From positions 1 through 46,737 of the forward strand of contig UPXT01000013.1 of NCBI GenBank assembly GCA_900538365.1: DNA of 46,737 nucleotides. Reading direction: 5' to 3'. The translations under genes were made by a program, and so were the position numbers. The notes beneath the pieces are model-generated. The model saw only the letters and a program-made list of their open reading frames with translations, did no database searches and was not told the origin of the DNA. Each line of letters starts with the position of its first letter. The stretch's first letter is position 1. This stretch comes from an uncultured Acidaminococcus sp. GTDB taxonomy: Bacteria > Bacillota > Negativicutes > Acidaminococcales > Acidaminococcaceae. Positions 9,786-16,962 of this stretch are shown piece after piece.

Positions 9786-10382
9786 ATTGTTGGGCAGTGC
9801 CAAAATCGTTCCGATTGGATGGGGTTACTTGCCCCATTGCTTAAAAAAGATACTTCTGAAAATAATGGGGGCATGATGTTTCGCAAAAAGCCTCGTACCA
9901 CACTCTCATTCCAAAGTCATCCTCCAAATACCGTCGCCGTTCGATCCACTTTCAGGAATTTTTACGTTTGTTAGCGGAAAGAGCACAGGCTTACGCCGCA
10001 TATCCGCATATCGGCCCATCCGCATTGTCAGTCGGCAGCTTCTTTGCTGGCATCTGGATAATCTGTTCCCCTCCAAATTAGATAACTGAAAAAAACACGA
10101 TGGTTGGATCACTGTGACAAGCAGCACGTTTGCTTCGTCACCGAGGCCGATGGATCTTCGTATCTGTCCCCATCAAAACCTAAGCTGCAAAAAGCCAGAA
10201 AAAACGTAAGACACAGACATTCAAGTGAACCAACAGCCTTGCATGCCATAGCAAGTTCACATTTCTTATCAAGACAACCGCAATAAAAATCCCGTTTCAA
10301 AGCAGCTTGAGGGAGAATCGACCACTGTCGGCAATGGCCATCTTGGCCTCGTCATATCTAGCTGAGAGGACAAGAACATACA
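9786..10382 (+). other. Non-coding stretch, probably gene debris
   Basis: About 600 bases between the nitroreductase remnant and the terminator of the next gene. No frame on either strand is longer than about 70 codons, none has both a ribosome binding site and recognisable protein similarity, and no hairpin or repeat stands out. Because it continues directly from a pseudogene, it is most simply read as further decayed coding sequence, but no ancestral family could be recognised. Confidence 0.5.
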
Positions 10383-10430
10383 TAAAAAAGAGGCAAGGAA
10401 GAAAGGATGAATGTCCTTCTTCCCTACCTC
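10383..10430 (-). terminator. Intrinsic terminator of the TRIC/UPF0126 gene
   Basis: Read on the minus strand, a GAGG...GGAAGAAGGA arm pairs with TCCTTTCTTCC...CCTC around a CATTCA loop and runs into TTTTTTATG. It begins five bases after the stop codon of the gene at 10435. Confidence 0.8.
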
Positions 10431-10434
10431 TATT

Positions 10435-11067
10435 TTACTTTACCGGTCGGTAGAGCTGCCATTTAAACTGCACGGCAAGCACGCGGAGAATGATTACCAC
10501 AAGGGCCCCAATGATAGGGGCAAGATCCATGGCCCCAAAACGCCAACAGAGACAGATCATGATACTTCCCGCAATAGAAGCCGTGGCATAAACATCCATT
10601 ACAAGGACGACAGGAATCTTTTGCGCCATGAGATCCCGCAGGACACCACCGCCCACTGCCGTTAAAAGTCCTAGGACAACAGGAAAAATATAGGATTCTG
10701 GTTCTCCATCCGAAAGACCGACCATGGTTCCTGTAACCGTAAAGGAAGCAAGGCCAATGGTATCAGCAGCAATATAAAGAAGATTGAGGAACTTTTTTCT
10801 CCGGCCCTCCAAACGGTACGAAGAGATACAGTAACTGGTTACAATAGCAGCCAATAGGGCCAGTCCTATGGGAACAGGATTGCGCAGTGCCGCCGGAGGA
10901 ATATGACCGGACAAGACATCGCGAATCATACCGCCGCCTACTGCCGTCAGGATGGCAAGAACGGAAATGCCAAAAATATCCATCCGTTTGACAGCACCCA
11001 CAATGGCACCGGAAACAGCAAAAGATAGGGTTCCGGCAAGGTCAAACAAATTCCATAAAAGCCACAT
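10435..11067 (-). CDS. TRIC/UPF0126 family membrane protein (YicG/YadS-like)
   Basis: A 210-residue integral membrane protein built as two homologous three-helix repeats, each carrying the family's glycine-rich turn: AVGGGMIRD near residue 45 and AVGGGVLRD near residue 135. This is the bacterial trimeric intracellular cation channel-like family, formerly UPF0126. Archaeal and bacterial relatives form cation-permeable trimers, but physiological substrates of bacterial members are uncertain. An AAAGGAG site lies seven bases before the ATG. The gene has its own terminator and appears to be a stand-alone unit. Confidence 0.9.
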   Translation of the reverse strand: MWLLWNLFDLAGTLSFAVSGAIVGAVKRMDIFGISVLAILTAVGGGMIRDVLSGHIPPAALRNPVPIGLALLAAIVTSYCISSYRLEGRRKKFLNLLYIAADTIGLASFTVTGTMVGLSDGEPESYIFPVVLGLLTAVGGGVLRDLMAQKIPVVLVMDVYATASIAGSIMICLCWRFGAMDLAPIIGALVVIILRVLAVQFKWQLYRPVK

Positions 11068-11180
11068 AAGAAATCTCCTTTTTGAATAAAATCGAGTGAA
11101 ACGAACTGGTTGGAAGAAAAATAAGGGCTCTCCGCACCTATCTTATCCAAAAAGCGTCCAAAAAACAACAGAGGCAGTGG

Positions 11181-12416
11181 TTATTTCTTCTCTAAGGGGC
11201 CTAAGACGCGAAGCATTTCTTCCGGCGAGGTCTCTCCAGCAAGAACTTTTGCGCGGCCATCTTCGAAAAGGGAAGCAACCTGCTGCTGACGACCAAGCTC
11301 AAGCAGGGCCTTCTCACCCAGTCCTCGGGCAGCAGCCTGACGGCACGCCTCGTCAAAAGGAAAAACTTCCTGAACCGCAAGACGCCCGCTGTATCCCGTT
11401 CCTCGGCAATGGGCACAGCTGGACGCATGGAAAAGATGAAGCGGCCCCTTGAGAGAAAAATACGTCCTTTCCCAACTATTTTCCCCAACGGCATAGGCCG
11501 TCCTGCACTGGAGGCAGAGCCGTCGCAAAAGACGCTGGGCCACAATTCCCTTCAGGGCCGAAGCCACAAGATAGGAATCAACCCCTAGGTCAAGAAGACG
11601 GCTTACAGCACCAACCGCGGTGTTGGTATGAAGCGTACTGAAGACAAGATGACCGGTGAGCGCGGCATGGACACTCATTTCTGCCGTTTCCCGATCACGG
11701 ATCTCACCTACGACAATCAGGTCCGGGTCTTGTCGGAGGATGCTTCTCAAGCATCTGGCAAAAGTGAGGCCAATCTTGGGGTGCACGGCAACCTGGCTGA
11801 TGCCGTCAATCTGATATTCGATGGGATCTTCCACGGTAACAAGGCTCCGACCGGATTCATTGAGGGCCTGCAAAATGGCATAAAGCGTTGAAGATTTCCC
11901 CGATCCCGTCGGTCCGGTTACCAGAATCAGTCCATAAGGTTCATGCAGAAGCTGATAAAGCCGTTCCAGGTTTTCTTTTGAAAACCCCAGATGGTCCAGG
12001 GAGTAAAGACCTTTTCCACTGTCTAAAAGGCGCATGACAAGCGTTTCTCCGTAAAGCGTAGGAAGGGAAGAAACACGGATATCAATGGAACGGTCCTGGT
12101 AAGTCATTTGGATACGGCCATCCTGGGGCAGGCGTTTTTCTCCAATATCCATGCGGGCCATAATTTTATAGCGGGAAATCAAAGCATCCTGCATGACCGG
12201 TGGAATCCGCATAAGGTCCTGCAGGACACCATCCATGCGTCCGCGGATGCGAAGTCCATTTTTTTGCGGTTCCAAATGGACATCGCTGACAGACAGATCC
12301 AGACAGACTTCAAGGATTTTCTTGGAAGCGGCAATGATATTTCCATCATCTCTGCCGGCATTGGAAAAAAGCGCCTCTTGAAAAAAAGGGGCTTGCTGTG
12401 TCTGGGATTGGCTCAT
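11181..12416 (-). CDS. GspE/PilB-type secretion or pilus assembly ATPase
   Basis: Hexameric traffic ATPase that powers pilin or pseudopilin polymerisation. The best start, by a GGAGG seven bases upstream, is the third of three consecutive ATGs and gives 411 residues. Visible elements in order are the N2 domain with VSDVHLEPQ near residue 40, Walker A GPTGSGKSS near residue 165, Asp box (EDPIEYQ), Walker B DPDLIVVGEIRD near residue 230, the His box TGHLVFSTLHTN, and a zinc-binding CLQC...CAHC pair near residue 305. It lacks the N-terminal MshEN/N1 domain of full-length PilB (usually 550 residues or more). It is divergent from a PilP-like gene and a secretin. No pilin, PilC or prepilin peptidase gene is near. 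Confidence 0.92.
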   Translation of the reverse strand: MSQSQTQQAPFFQEALFSNAGRDDGNIIAASKKILEVCLDLSVSDVHLEPQKNGLRIRGRMDGVLQDLMRIPPVMQDALISRYKIMARMDIGEKRLPQDGRIQMTYQDRSIDIRVSSLPTLYGETLVMRLLDSGKGLYSLDHLGFSKENLERLYQLLHEPYGLILVTGPTGSGKSSTLYAILQALNESGRSLVTVEDPIEYQIDGISQVAVHPKIGLTFARCLRSILRQDPDLIVVGEIRDRETAEMSVHAALTGHLVFSTLHTNTAVGAVSRLLDLGVDSYLVASALKGIVAQRLLRRLCLQCRTAYAVGENSWERTYFSLKGPLHLFHASSCAHCRGTGYSGRLAVQEVFPFDEACRQAAARGLGEKALLELGRQQQVASLFEDGRAKVLAGETSPEEMLRVLGPLEKK

Positions 12417-12638
12417 CATCATTCCTCCATATAATAAAGCAGATAATGCGAAAAAAGGGACGTTCGTCACGAGAAAACAGCCTTTTACCATGAAGCGCCC
12501 CCCTTTTAATCAATCGGGGTAGGAAAAAAGAACAGGAATCAGTATAATAAAAGACGTTATTAAGCGTTCTTTTAATAGAGTATCATACTTTTCTAAAAAA
12601 AGCTGAATATTTCTGTCATATCTTTCAAAGGAGGAATA

Positions 12639-13139
12639 ATGATTCATCCATCAGCCCTGAAAAAAGCCTTGAAAGAAAGAAAAAAAAGAATTTTCTTCCT
12701 TTTTCCCTTTCCGCTTCTTATTGGCGTTCTCATCTTCCGTCCAAAAGATTCCTTGCCCAATGAGCCCCTTTCCCCACCGCCTGCCATTATACCCGTACTC
12801 CCCCAGAAAGAAGAAAAAGCAGGTCTTGTGCCGCCCCGTAGGGATCCTTTTGAAGGGTTGTTTCATTCCCATTCCCCTGTGCCGCATCCCTTTCCTACGG
12901 CTAAAGATGATTCCCCTTTCCCTTTTGGGAAAAGGGAAAAGACTGAAAGCCCAATGCTGCGCCTTAGCGGAATCCTCACGGTCGACGGATGCCGCAAAGC
13001 ACTCTTCATAGGCCCAGAAAAGACCTATCTGCTGGAAACCATGGATAAGATTCCACAAAGAGGGCAAGTGCGCGCCATCCATTCCGATTCGATCATCTGG
13101 AACAATATGGTCATCCCCGTTGGTGAGGTGATTCCATGA
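12639..13139 (+). CDS. PilP/GspC-like inner-membrane periplasmic protein
   Basis: A 166-residue protein with a basic cytoplasmic start, one N-terminal membrane segment (FLFPFPLLIGVLIF, about residues 20-33), a proline-rich linker, an RDPF motif near residue 69 typical of PilP, and a C-terminal beta-rich domain (LRLSGILTVDG...VRAIHSDSIIWNNMVIPVGE) resembling the HR/PilP domain that contacts the secretin N-domains. The function as a secretin-to-inner-membrane link is inferred from this layout and from the 4-nt ATGA overlap with the secretin gene. A strong AAAGGAGG site precedes the ATG. Sequence similarity is weak, so PilP versus GspC cannot be decided. Confidence 0.7.
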   Translation: MIHPSALKKALKERKKRIFFLFPFPLLIGVLIFRPKDSLPNEPLSPPPAIIPVLPQKEEKAGLVPPRRDPFEGLFHSHSPVPHPFPTAKDDSPFPFGKREKTESPMLRLSGILTVDGCRKALFIGPEKTYLLETMDKIPQRGQVRAIHSDSIIWNNMVIPVGEVIP

Positions 13140-14410
13140 AACGTTTTTTCTTCCTGTGCCTTTTACTTTTTGTATGCGGCAGAGCCTTTGCCGGTCCCTT
13201 GGTCAGTCTATCCGTAAAAAAAGCGCCGACCGAAGAAGTCTTTCGTTCCCTGGCTTCCATGAGTGGAAAAAACATTGTCTTTCCTGAAGCCCTTACGGGG
13301 GAACTTTCCCTCACCCTTCATGACGTGCCTTACGAAGAAGCCCTCCGTCTTGCTGCCGCTTCCCAAGGGCTTTTCCTTGAAACAGTCGGGGACGTCACCA
13401 TCGTAGCTCCGGCAGGGACCATGGAAAGAGGGTTCGGTGCACTCACAGCCTACCCTCTTTCCTACGTTCCAGCAAAGGAAGCGGCTGAAACCTTGAAGCC
13501 CCTCATCAAGGCGCCCCTATCCTTTGATCAGACAAGCAATACTCTTTTTGTGCTGGGAAGTCCTGGAGATCAAGCGCGGGCCCAAAAGGTCCTTGCCCGC
13601 ATGGACCGGCTGCAAAAACAGGTAACCTTGGAAGCCCGAATTCTCTCCCTGCAGGAAGACGCCTCCCGCGAATTGGGCCTCCAGTGGAAATGGAGCGGAC
13701 TGCCGCAGCAAAATAGCGAAGAAACAGATGGCGGTACCTTCCATCTTGGGCATGGCTATACGGGCTCCTTTCAAGGCATCCTTTCTGCTCTCTGTCAAAA
13801 AGGAAAGGCAAAGGTCCTTGCCACGCCCCGCATTGTCACCGTGCCAGGAAAAGAAGGAAAAATCTTCATTGGTGACCATATCCCTGTCGTTACGGAAAAA
13901 GTTTCCAACGGCACCACGACAACCTCGACAGAATATGTAGATGCGGGTATCCGCCTTTCTTACACCCCCATTGTCGGTCCTGATGGCGTTATCACGGCTT
14001 CGGTCCATACGGAAGTCAGCACCCCAACCCTAATTTCAGAGCTCCACAATTACCGGATTACAAGCCGAACGGCGGATACGAATGTTCGTCTTCTGGAAGG
14101 CGAAACCCTCGTCATCGGCGGCCTGATCAGTGATGAGGAACAAAAACGTCTGGAAACCATCCCGCTCCTATCAAAACTGCCCCTGTTAGGGAATCTCTTT
14201 ACCTTTCGGTCTCGCAAAAAAACGCGCACTGAAGTAGTTATGCTCCTTACGCCTTATCTGACTGAACCAGGTAGAAGTCCCGCCTTCATCCCCTATAAAG
14301 AAGATCCTCATTTTCTTCCGCCACTGCCTTTTTCCCAAAAAAAGGAGGGCGATGAGAATATAAGCCTCTCATATTCTCATCGCCCTCCCTCATTTCAAAT
14401 TTCAGGTTAG
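13136..14410 (+). CDS. Secretin (PilQ/GspD family outer-membrane channel)
   Basis: A 424-residue secretin, short for the family. It has a signal peptide (LLLFVCGRAFA), an N-terminal STN-like domain (KKAPTEEVFRSLASMSGKN...), a NolW/N1 domain (YVPAKEAAETLKPLI...NTLFVLG), and the C-terminal secretin pore domain with the hallmark VLATPRIVT near residue 222, VRLLEGETLVIGGLI near residue 318 and the final P-L-L-GNLF...EVVMLLTPYL signature. It forms the multimeric outer-membrane gate for a type IV pilus, transformation or type II secretion machine. The last 25 or so codons contain a perfect inverted repeat that serves as the terminator of the convergent metal-exporter gene, and the two stop regions overlap by four bases. 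Confidence 0.93.
   Translation: MKRFFFLCLLLFVCGRAFAGPLVSLSVKKAPTEEVFRSLASMSGKNIVFPEALTGELSLTLHDVPYEEALRLAAASQGLFLETVGDVTIVAPAGTMERGFGALTAYPLSYVPAKEAAETLKPLIKAPLSFDQTSNTLFVLGSPGDQARAQKVLARMDRLQKQVTLEARILSLQEDASRELGLQWKWSGLPQQNSEETDGGTFHLGHGYTGSFQGILSALCQKGKAKVLATPRIVTVPGKEGKIFIGDHIPVVTEKVSNGTTTTSTEYVDAGIRLSYTPIVGPDGVITASVHTEVSTPTLISELHNYRITSRTADTNVRLLEGETLVIGGLISDEEQKRLETIPLLSKLPLLGNLFTFRSRKKTRTEVVMLLTPYLTEPGRSPAFIPYKEDPHFLPPLPFSQKKEGDENISLSYSHRPPSFQISG
14337..14388 (-). terminator. Terminator of the CDF exporter, inside the secretin gene
   Basis: A perfect 18-bp inverted repeat (arms 14344-14361 and 14371-14388, nine-base loop) is followed on the minus strand by seven T residues at 14337-14343. 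On the plus strand no T-run follows the hairpin, so it should act only on transcripts of the exporter gene that ends at 14407. The same bases encode the C-terminal residues of the secretin. Confidence 0.88.
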
Positions 14411-15375
14411 CTTTCCCCTGTAATCCGATTGGATCCGATGGGGCAAAAAATATTTGTTTTCGTATTATCTTTTGCAGCAATTTCCGGATCCGGCGAAACA
14501 TGGACCATGCAGTGCTTGACTTCCGGGAAATGCCGCTCAATTGTATCATGGACTTCATCAGCAATGCGGTGCGCTTGAAAAAGGGTCAGGTTCCCGTCGG
14601 CAACAATGTCGATATCGACATACATCTTAGCACCAAACATACGGGTACGGAGCGAATCGATCCCGGTTACGCCACACTGCTTCATAACGAAACTTTTCAT
14701 TTCCTCGATGGTACGGCCATTGGCCGCATGGTCGACGAGCTTATCGGAAGCATCCCGAAAAATACCAATCGAGGCATGGATAATCATCAAACAGATGACA
14801 ACAGAAGCCAAGGGATCCATGATGCCATAACCCATACGCGCCCCCAAAATTCCGATGAAGGACCCAATCGAAGAAAGAGCATCACTGCGATGATGCCAAG
14901 CATCTGCCGATAGGGCACCGGAGTTGATTTTTCTTGCAGCCCTGATGGTATACCAAAACATAGCTTCCTTGGTAACAATAGAAACAATGGCAGCTGCCAT
15001 GGCAATCAGGGCCGGCGATTCACGGTCTAGATACGTCTTATGGAGGATGGACTGAAGCCCTTCATAGCCTATGCCAAGGCCTGTGAACATAAGGACAAAG
15101 GCCAGAAAGAGGGTCGCAACATATTCCTGCTTTTCATGTCCATAAGGATGGTCTGCATCTGAGGAACGGCTAGCCAAAAGGACACCAAAGATTACGATGA
15201 TGGTACTGAAAACATCGGAAGCGGAATGAATGGCATCAGAAATCATGGCCGATGAATGGCCCATGATGCCGGCTACAAATTTACCCACACTAAGGACTAG
15301 ATTGACAAGGATACTTACGTAGGAAACGTGCATCGCAATATCGCTGGAGGACTGTTGTTTCAAGGACCGTCTCAC
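14407..15375 (-). CDS. Cation diffusion facilitator (divalent metal exporter)
   Basis: CDF/CzcD-FieF family metal-proton antiporter exporting divalent cations from the cytoplasm. The GTG at 15375, six to seven bases after an AAAGGTG site, gives 322 residues; an in-frame ATG at 15417 lacks a site and lies close to the leader terminator. There are six predicted membrane helices. Metal-binding residues are visible as SDAIHSASD near residue 50 and DAWHHRSDA near residue 157, the classic HxxxD pairs. A C-terminal cytoplasmic domain follows (MFGAKMYVDIDIVADGNLTLFQAH, with VEKHFPEVKH-like ending). Upstream are a consensus promoter and a candidate Ni/Co riboswitch with a terminator, implying induction by excess metal. 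Substrate by context: Ni, Co or Zn. Confidence 0.95.
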   Translation of the reverse strand: MRRSLKQQSSSDIAMHVSYVSILVNLVLSVGKFVAGIMGHSSAMISDAIHSASDVFSTIIVIFGVLLASRSSDADHPYGHEKQEYVATLFLAFVLMFTGLGIGYEGLQSILHKTYLDRESPALIAMAAAIVSIVTKEAMFWYTIRAARKINSGALSADAWHHRSDALSSIGSFIGILGARMGYGIMDPLASVVICLMIIHASIGIFRDASDKLVDHAANGRTIEEMKSFVMKQCGVTGIDSLRTRMFGAKMYVDIDIVADGNLTLFQAHRIADEVHDTIERHFPEVKHCMVHVSPDPEIAAKDNTKTNIFCPIGSNRITGES

Positions 15376-15420
15376 GCTGATCACCTTTCTATTCTCAGAA
15401 AATGTAAGAAAAAACACGGG

Positions 15421-15520
15421 ATAAAAATAACACCTGCGGAACGCTGCTGTGTCCCGCAGATGCCTTATCTACCTGCTGCCTATTCGGCCCGGTCGGTAAC
15501 CCGACTTGTGCTTTATGTTT
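15421..15520 (-). promoter_or_regulatory. Candidate NiCo (czcD-type) riboswitch with terminator
   Basis: The leader of the CDF exporter is highly structured. In transcript order it shows a GUCGG-GUUA-CCGAC hairpin, the segment CCGGGC, GGCAGCAG, then a helix GUAGAU/AUCUGC closing an AAGGC loop, then GGGACA. These blocks and their order resemble the NiCo riboswitch consensus as I recall it, and such RNAs sit upstream of czcD-type exporters. An 11-bp terminator helix (15431-15441 with 15452-15462) followed by UUAUUUUU reuses the AUCUGC strand, so aptamer helix and terminator are mutually exclusive. This predicts metal-bound antitermination. The structure is seen directly; the family assignment is from recall. 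Confidence 0.65.
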
Positions 15521-15526
15521 CCCTGT

Positions 15527-15555
15527 ATTATAAATCATGGAAAGGTCCTTGTCAA
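15527..15555 (-). promoter_or_regulatory. Consensus promoter for the riboswitch-CDF transcript
   Basis: On the minus strand TTGACA (15550-15555) and TATAAT (15527-15532) are separated by exactly 17 bases, a perfect housekeeping-sigma promoter. Transcription would start a few bases before the structured leader. Confidence 0.9.
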
Positions 15556-15568
15556 GTTTTTTCGTCTC

Positions 15569-15597
15569 TTTACCGAAAAGGGAAAATCAGTTACACT
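15569..15597 (+). promoter_or_regulatory. Possible promoter for the NUDIX gene
   Basis: TTTACC (15569-15574) and TACACT (15592-15597) with a 17-base spacer lie about 34 bases before the NUDIX start codon. It is back-to-back with the metal-exporter promoter. Confidence 0.45.
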
Positions 15598-15630
15598 ATA
15601 GGAAACCCTAACGAAAGGATATCCCCACCT

Positions 15631-16263
15631 ATGACTTTTCAAGCAATAGACACACTGCGCCGGATCATCCCTTCCCAACCATCTTCCATTGACAGTACAC
15701 TCCATATCTGGGAATCAGCTGTCCTTCTACCTCTCATTGAAGGCCCTAAGGGGTGGGAAATCTTATTTGAAGTCCGTTCCTCGGCGCTTACCTGGCAGCC
15801 AGGCGATATCTGTTTTCCCGGCGGACATCGAGAGGACATGGACCGGAACCTCAGCGATACAGCCCTTCGGGAAACATCGGAAGAACTGGGAATCCCCCAA
15901 AATGAAATTACACTCCTGGGCCCGCTCGATTACTTTTATGGCGTCATGGGTCCCCTGATCTATCCCTATGTGGGAATCCTCCCCAAAGATTGCCCTCTCA
16001 CCATTGAGCAAGACGAGGTTGCAGAACTTTTCACGATTCCAGTAGAAACACTCCTTTCCCTCACCCCGAAAAAAGGCAAGGTGGCCATTGGATCCAAACG
16101 GCTGGAAGGATTCCCGCCGGAACTTGAAACCCCGGAAAAGGAAGATTGGGTCATGCAGCATTCCTACGATATCTATTTCTATCGTTATAAAGAACGGCTC
16201 ATCTGGGGCATTACGGCTCGCATCCTCACCCAATTCCTGGAACGTCTGCGAAAAACAAGATAA
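15631..16263 (+). CDS. NUDIX hydrolase, probable coenzyme A pyrophosphatase
   Basis: A 210-residue hydrolase of the NudL/CoA diphosphatase type, expected to cleave coenzyme A and its derivatives to phosphopantetheine and 3',5'-ADP. The NUDIX box is clear: GGHREDMDRNL...ALRETSEELGI at about residues 67-92, preceded by the CoAse-type WQPGDICFPGG (UPF0035 signature). The ATG at 15631 is chosen because upstream codons in the same frame overlap the divergent promoter region; an AAAGG lies 12 bases upstream. It is monocistronic between a promoter and a shared terminator. Confidence 0.88.
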   Translation: MTFQAIDTLRRIIPSQPSSIDSTLHIWESAVLLPLIEGPKGWEILFEVRSSALTWQPGDICFPGGHREDMDRNLSDTALRETSEELGIPQNEITLLGPLDYFYGVMGPLIYPYVGILPKDCPLTIEQDEVAELFTIPVETLLSLTPKKGKVAIGSKRLEGFPPELETPEKEDWVMQHSYDIYFYRYKERLIWGITARILTQFLERLRKTR

Positions 16264-16270
16264 AAGGGAT

Positions 16271-16312
16271 AAGGCCGGCAGCAAAGGATATCAATTCCTT
16301 GCTGCCGGCCTT
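16271..16312. terminator. Bidirectional terminator between NUDIX and engB genes
   Basis: A long stem, AAGGCCGGCAGCAA paired with TTGCTGCCGGCCTT, lies between two convergent genes. Short T-runs occur on both sides, so it can serve both. Confidence 0.85.
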
Positions 16313-16324
16313 TGATCATGGGGT

Positions 16325-16957
16325 TCAGTGTCCCAACGTAGCCAAAATCCGTTCGATTAGTTCTCGCCGGTTTGTGTGGGCCGTCGAGGTGTAGGTCAGG
16401 ATGCGATCATCATCAAGACCAAAAGTTTTCTTATAAAGTTCCTTTTGAGCCGCCACAGCTCCTTTATTGAGCTTATCCGACTTCGTCAAAATAATCATAA
16501 GAGGGATTCCCAGACTAAGGAGCCACTGGTAGCAGTCAATATCGCTTTCCATGGGTGCGTGACGGATATCCATAAGGATACAGACAAGCTTCAGGTCCCG
16601 GGAATTTTCCATATACTTGCAGATAAAAGCAGACCACTGGTTCTTTTGGCTCTGACTGGTCCGGGCAAAACCATACCCTGGCAGGTCCACTGCATAAAAG
16701 GTATGACGCAGCGGTTCTTTCTCCGTTGTTTTCTTGGCACGAAAAGAATAGAAATTAATCGTTTGGGTCTTACCAGGAGAACTGCTGACGCGAGCCAATC
16801 CCTTTCGCCTTGCCAGCGAATTGAGCAGGGAAGATTTACCTACATTGCTGCGACCAATAAATGCAACTTCATCCACCGTATCCTGCGGGTACTGGGTGGC
16901 CTTGACGGCTGACGCGACAAATTCGCCGCCGACAATATCCCACTGCGTCATTACCAT
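16325..16957 (-). CDS. engB: Ribosome biogenesis GTPase EngB/YsxC
   Basis: Essential-type small GTPase for late assembly of the 50S ribosomal subunit. The 210-residue product has the TrmE-Era-EngA-EngB G-domain motifs: G1 GRSNVGKSS near residue 36, G2/G3 region GKTQTINFY and DLPGYGFA, G4 TKSDK near residue 157. Its ribosome binding site (GGAGG) lies within the last codons of lon and the start is five bases past the lon stop, so its translation probably follows lon. It is last in the tig-clpP-clpX-lon-engB array and ends at a strong terminator. Confidence 0.96.
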   Translation of the reverse strand: MVMTQWDIVGGEFVASAVKATQYPQDTVDEVAFIGRSNVGKSSLLNSLARRKGLARVSSSPGKTQTINFYSFRAKKTTEKEPLRHTFYAVDLPGYGFARTSQSQKNQWSAFICKYMENSRDLKLVCILMDIRHAPMESDIDCYQWLLSLGIPLMIILTKSDKLNKGAVAAQKELYKKTFGLDDDRILTYTSTAHTNRRELIERILATLGH

Positions 16958-16962
16958 AATTG

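Noticed and set aside
15421..15520. yybP-ykoY manganese riboswitch as the CDF leader RNA
   Set aside because: The conserved GGGGAGUA-type loop of that class is absent, while the CCGGGC/GGCAGCAG/GGGACA blocks fit the NiCo class better.
15328..15630. Upstream extension of the NUDIX frame
   Set aside because: It would overlap the riboswitch and divergent promoters of the CDF gene on the other strand; the residues are not NUDIX-like.
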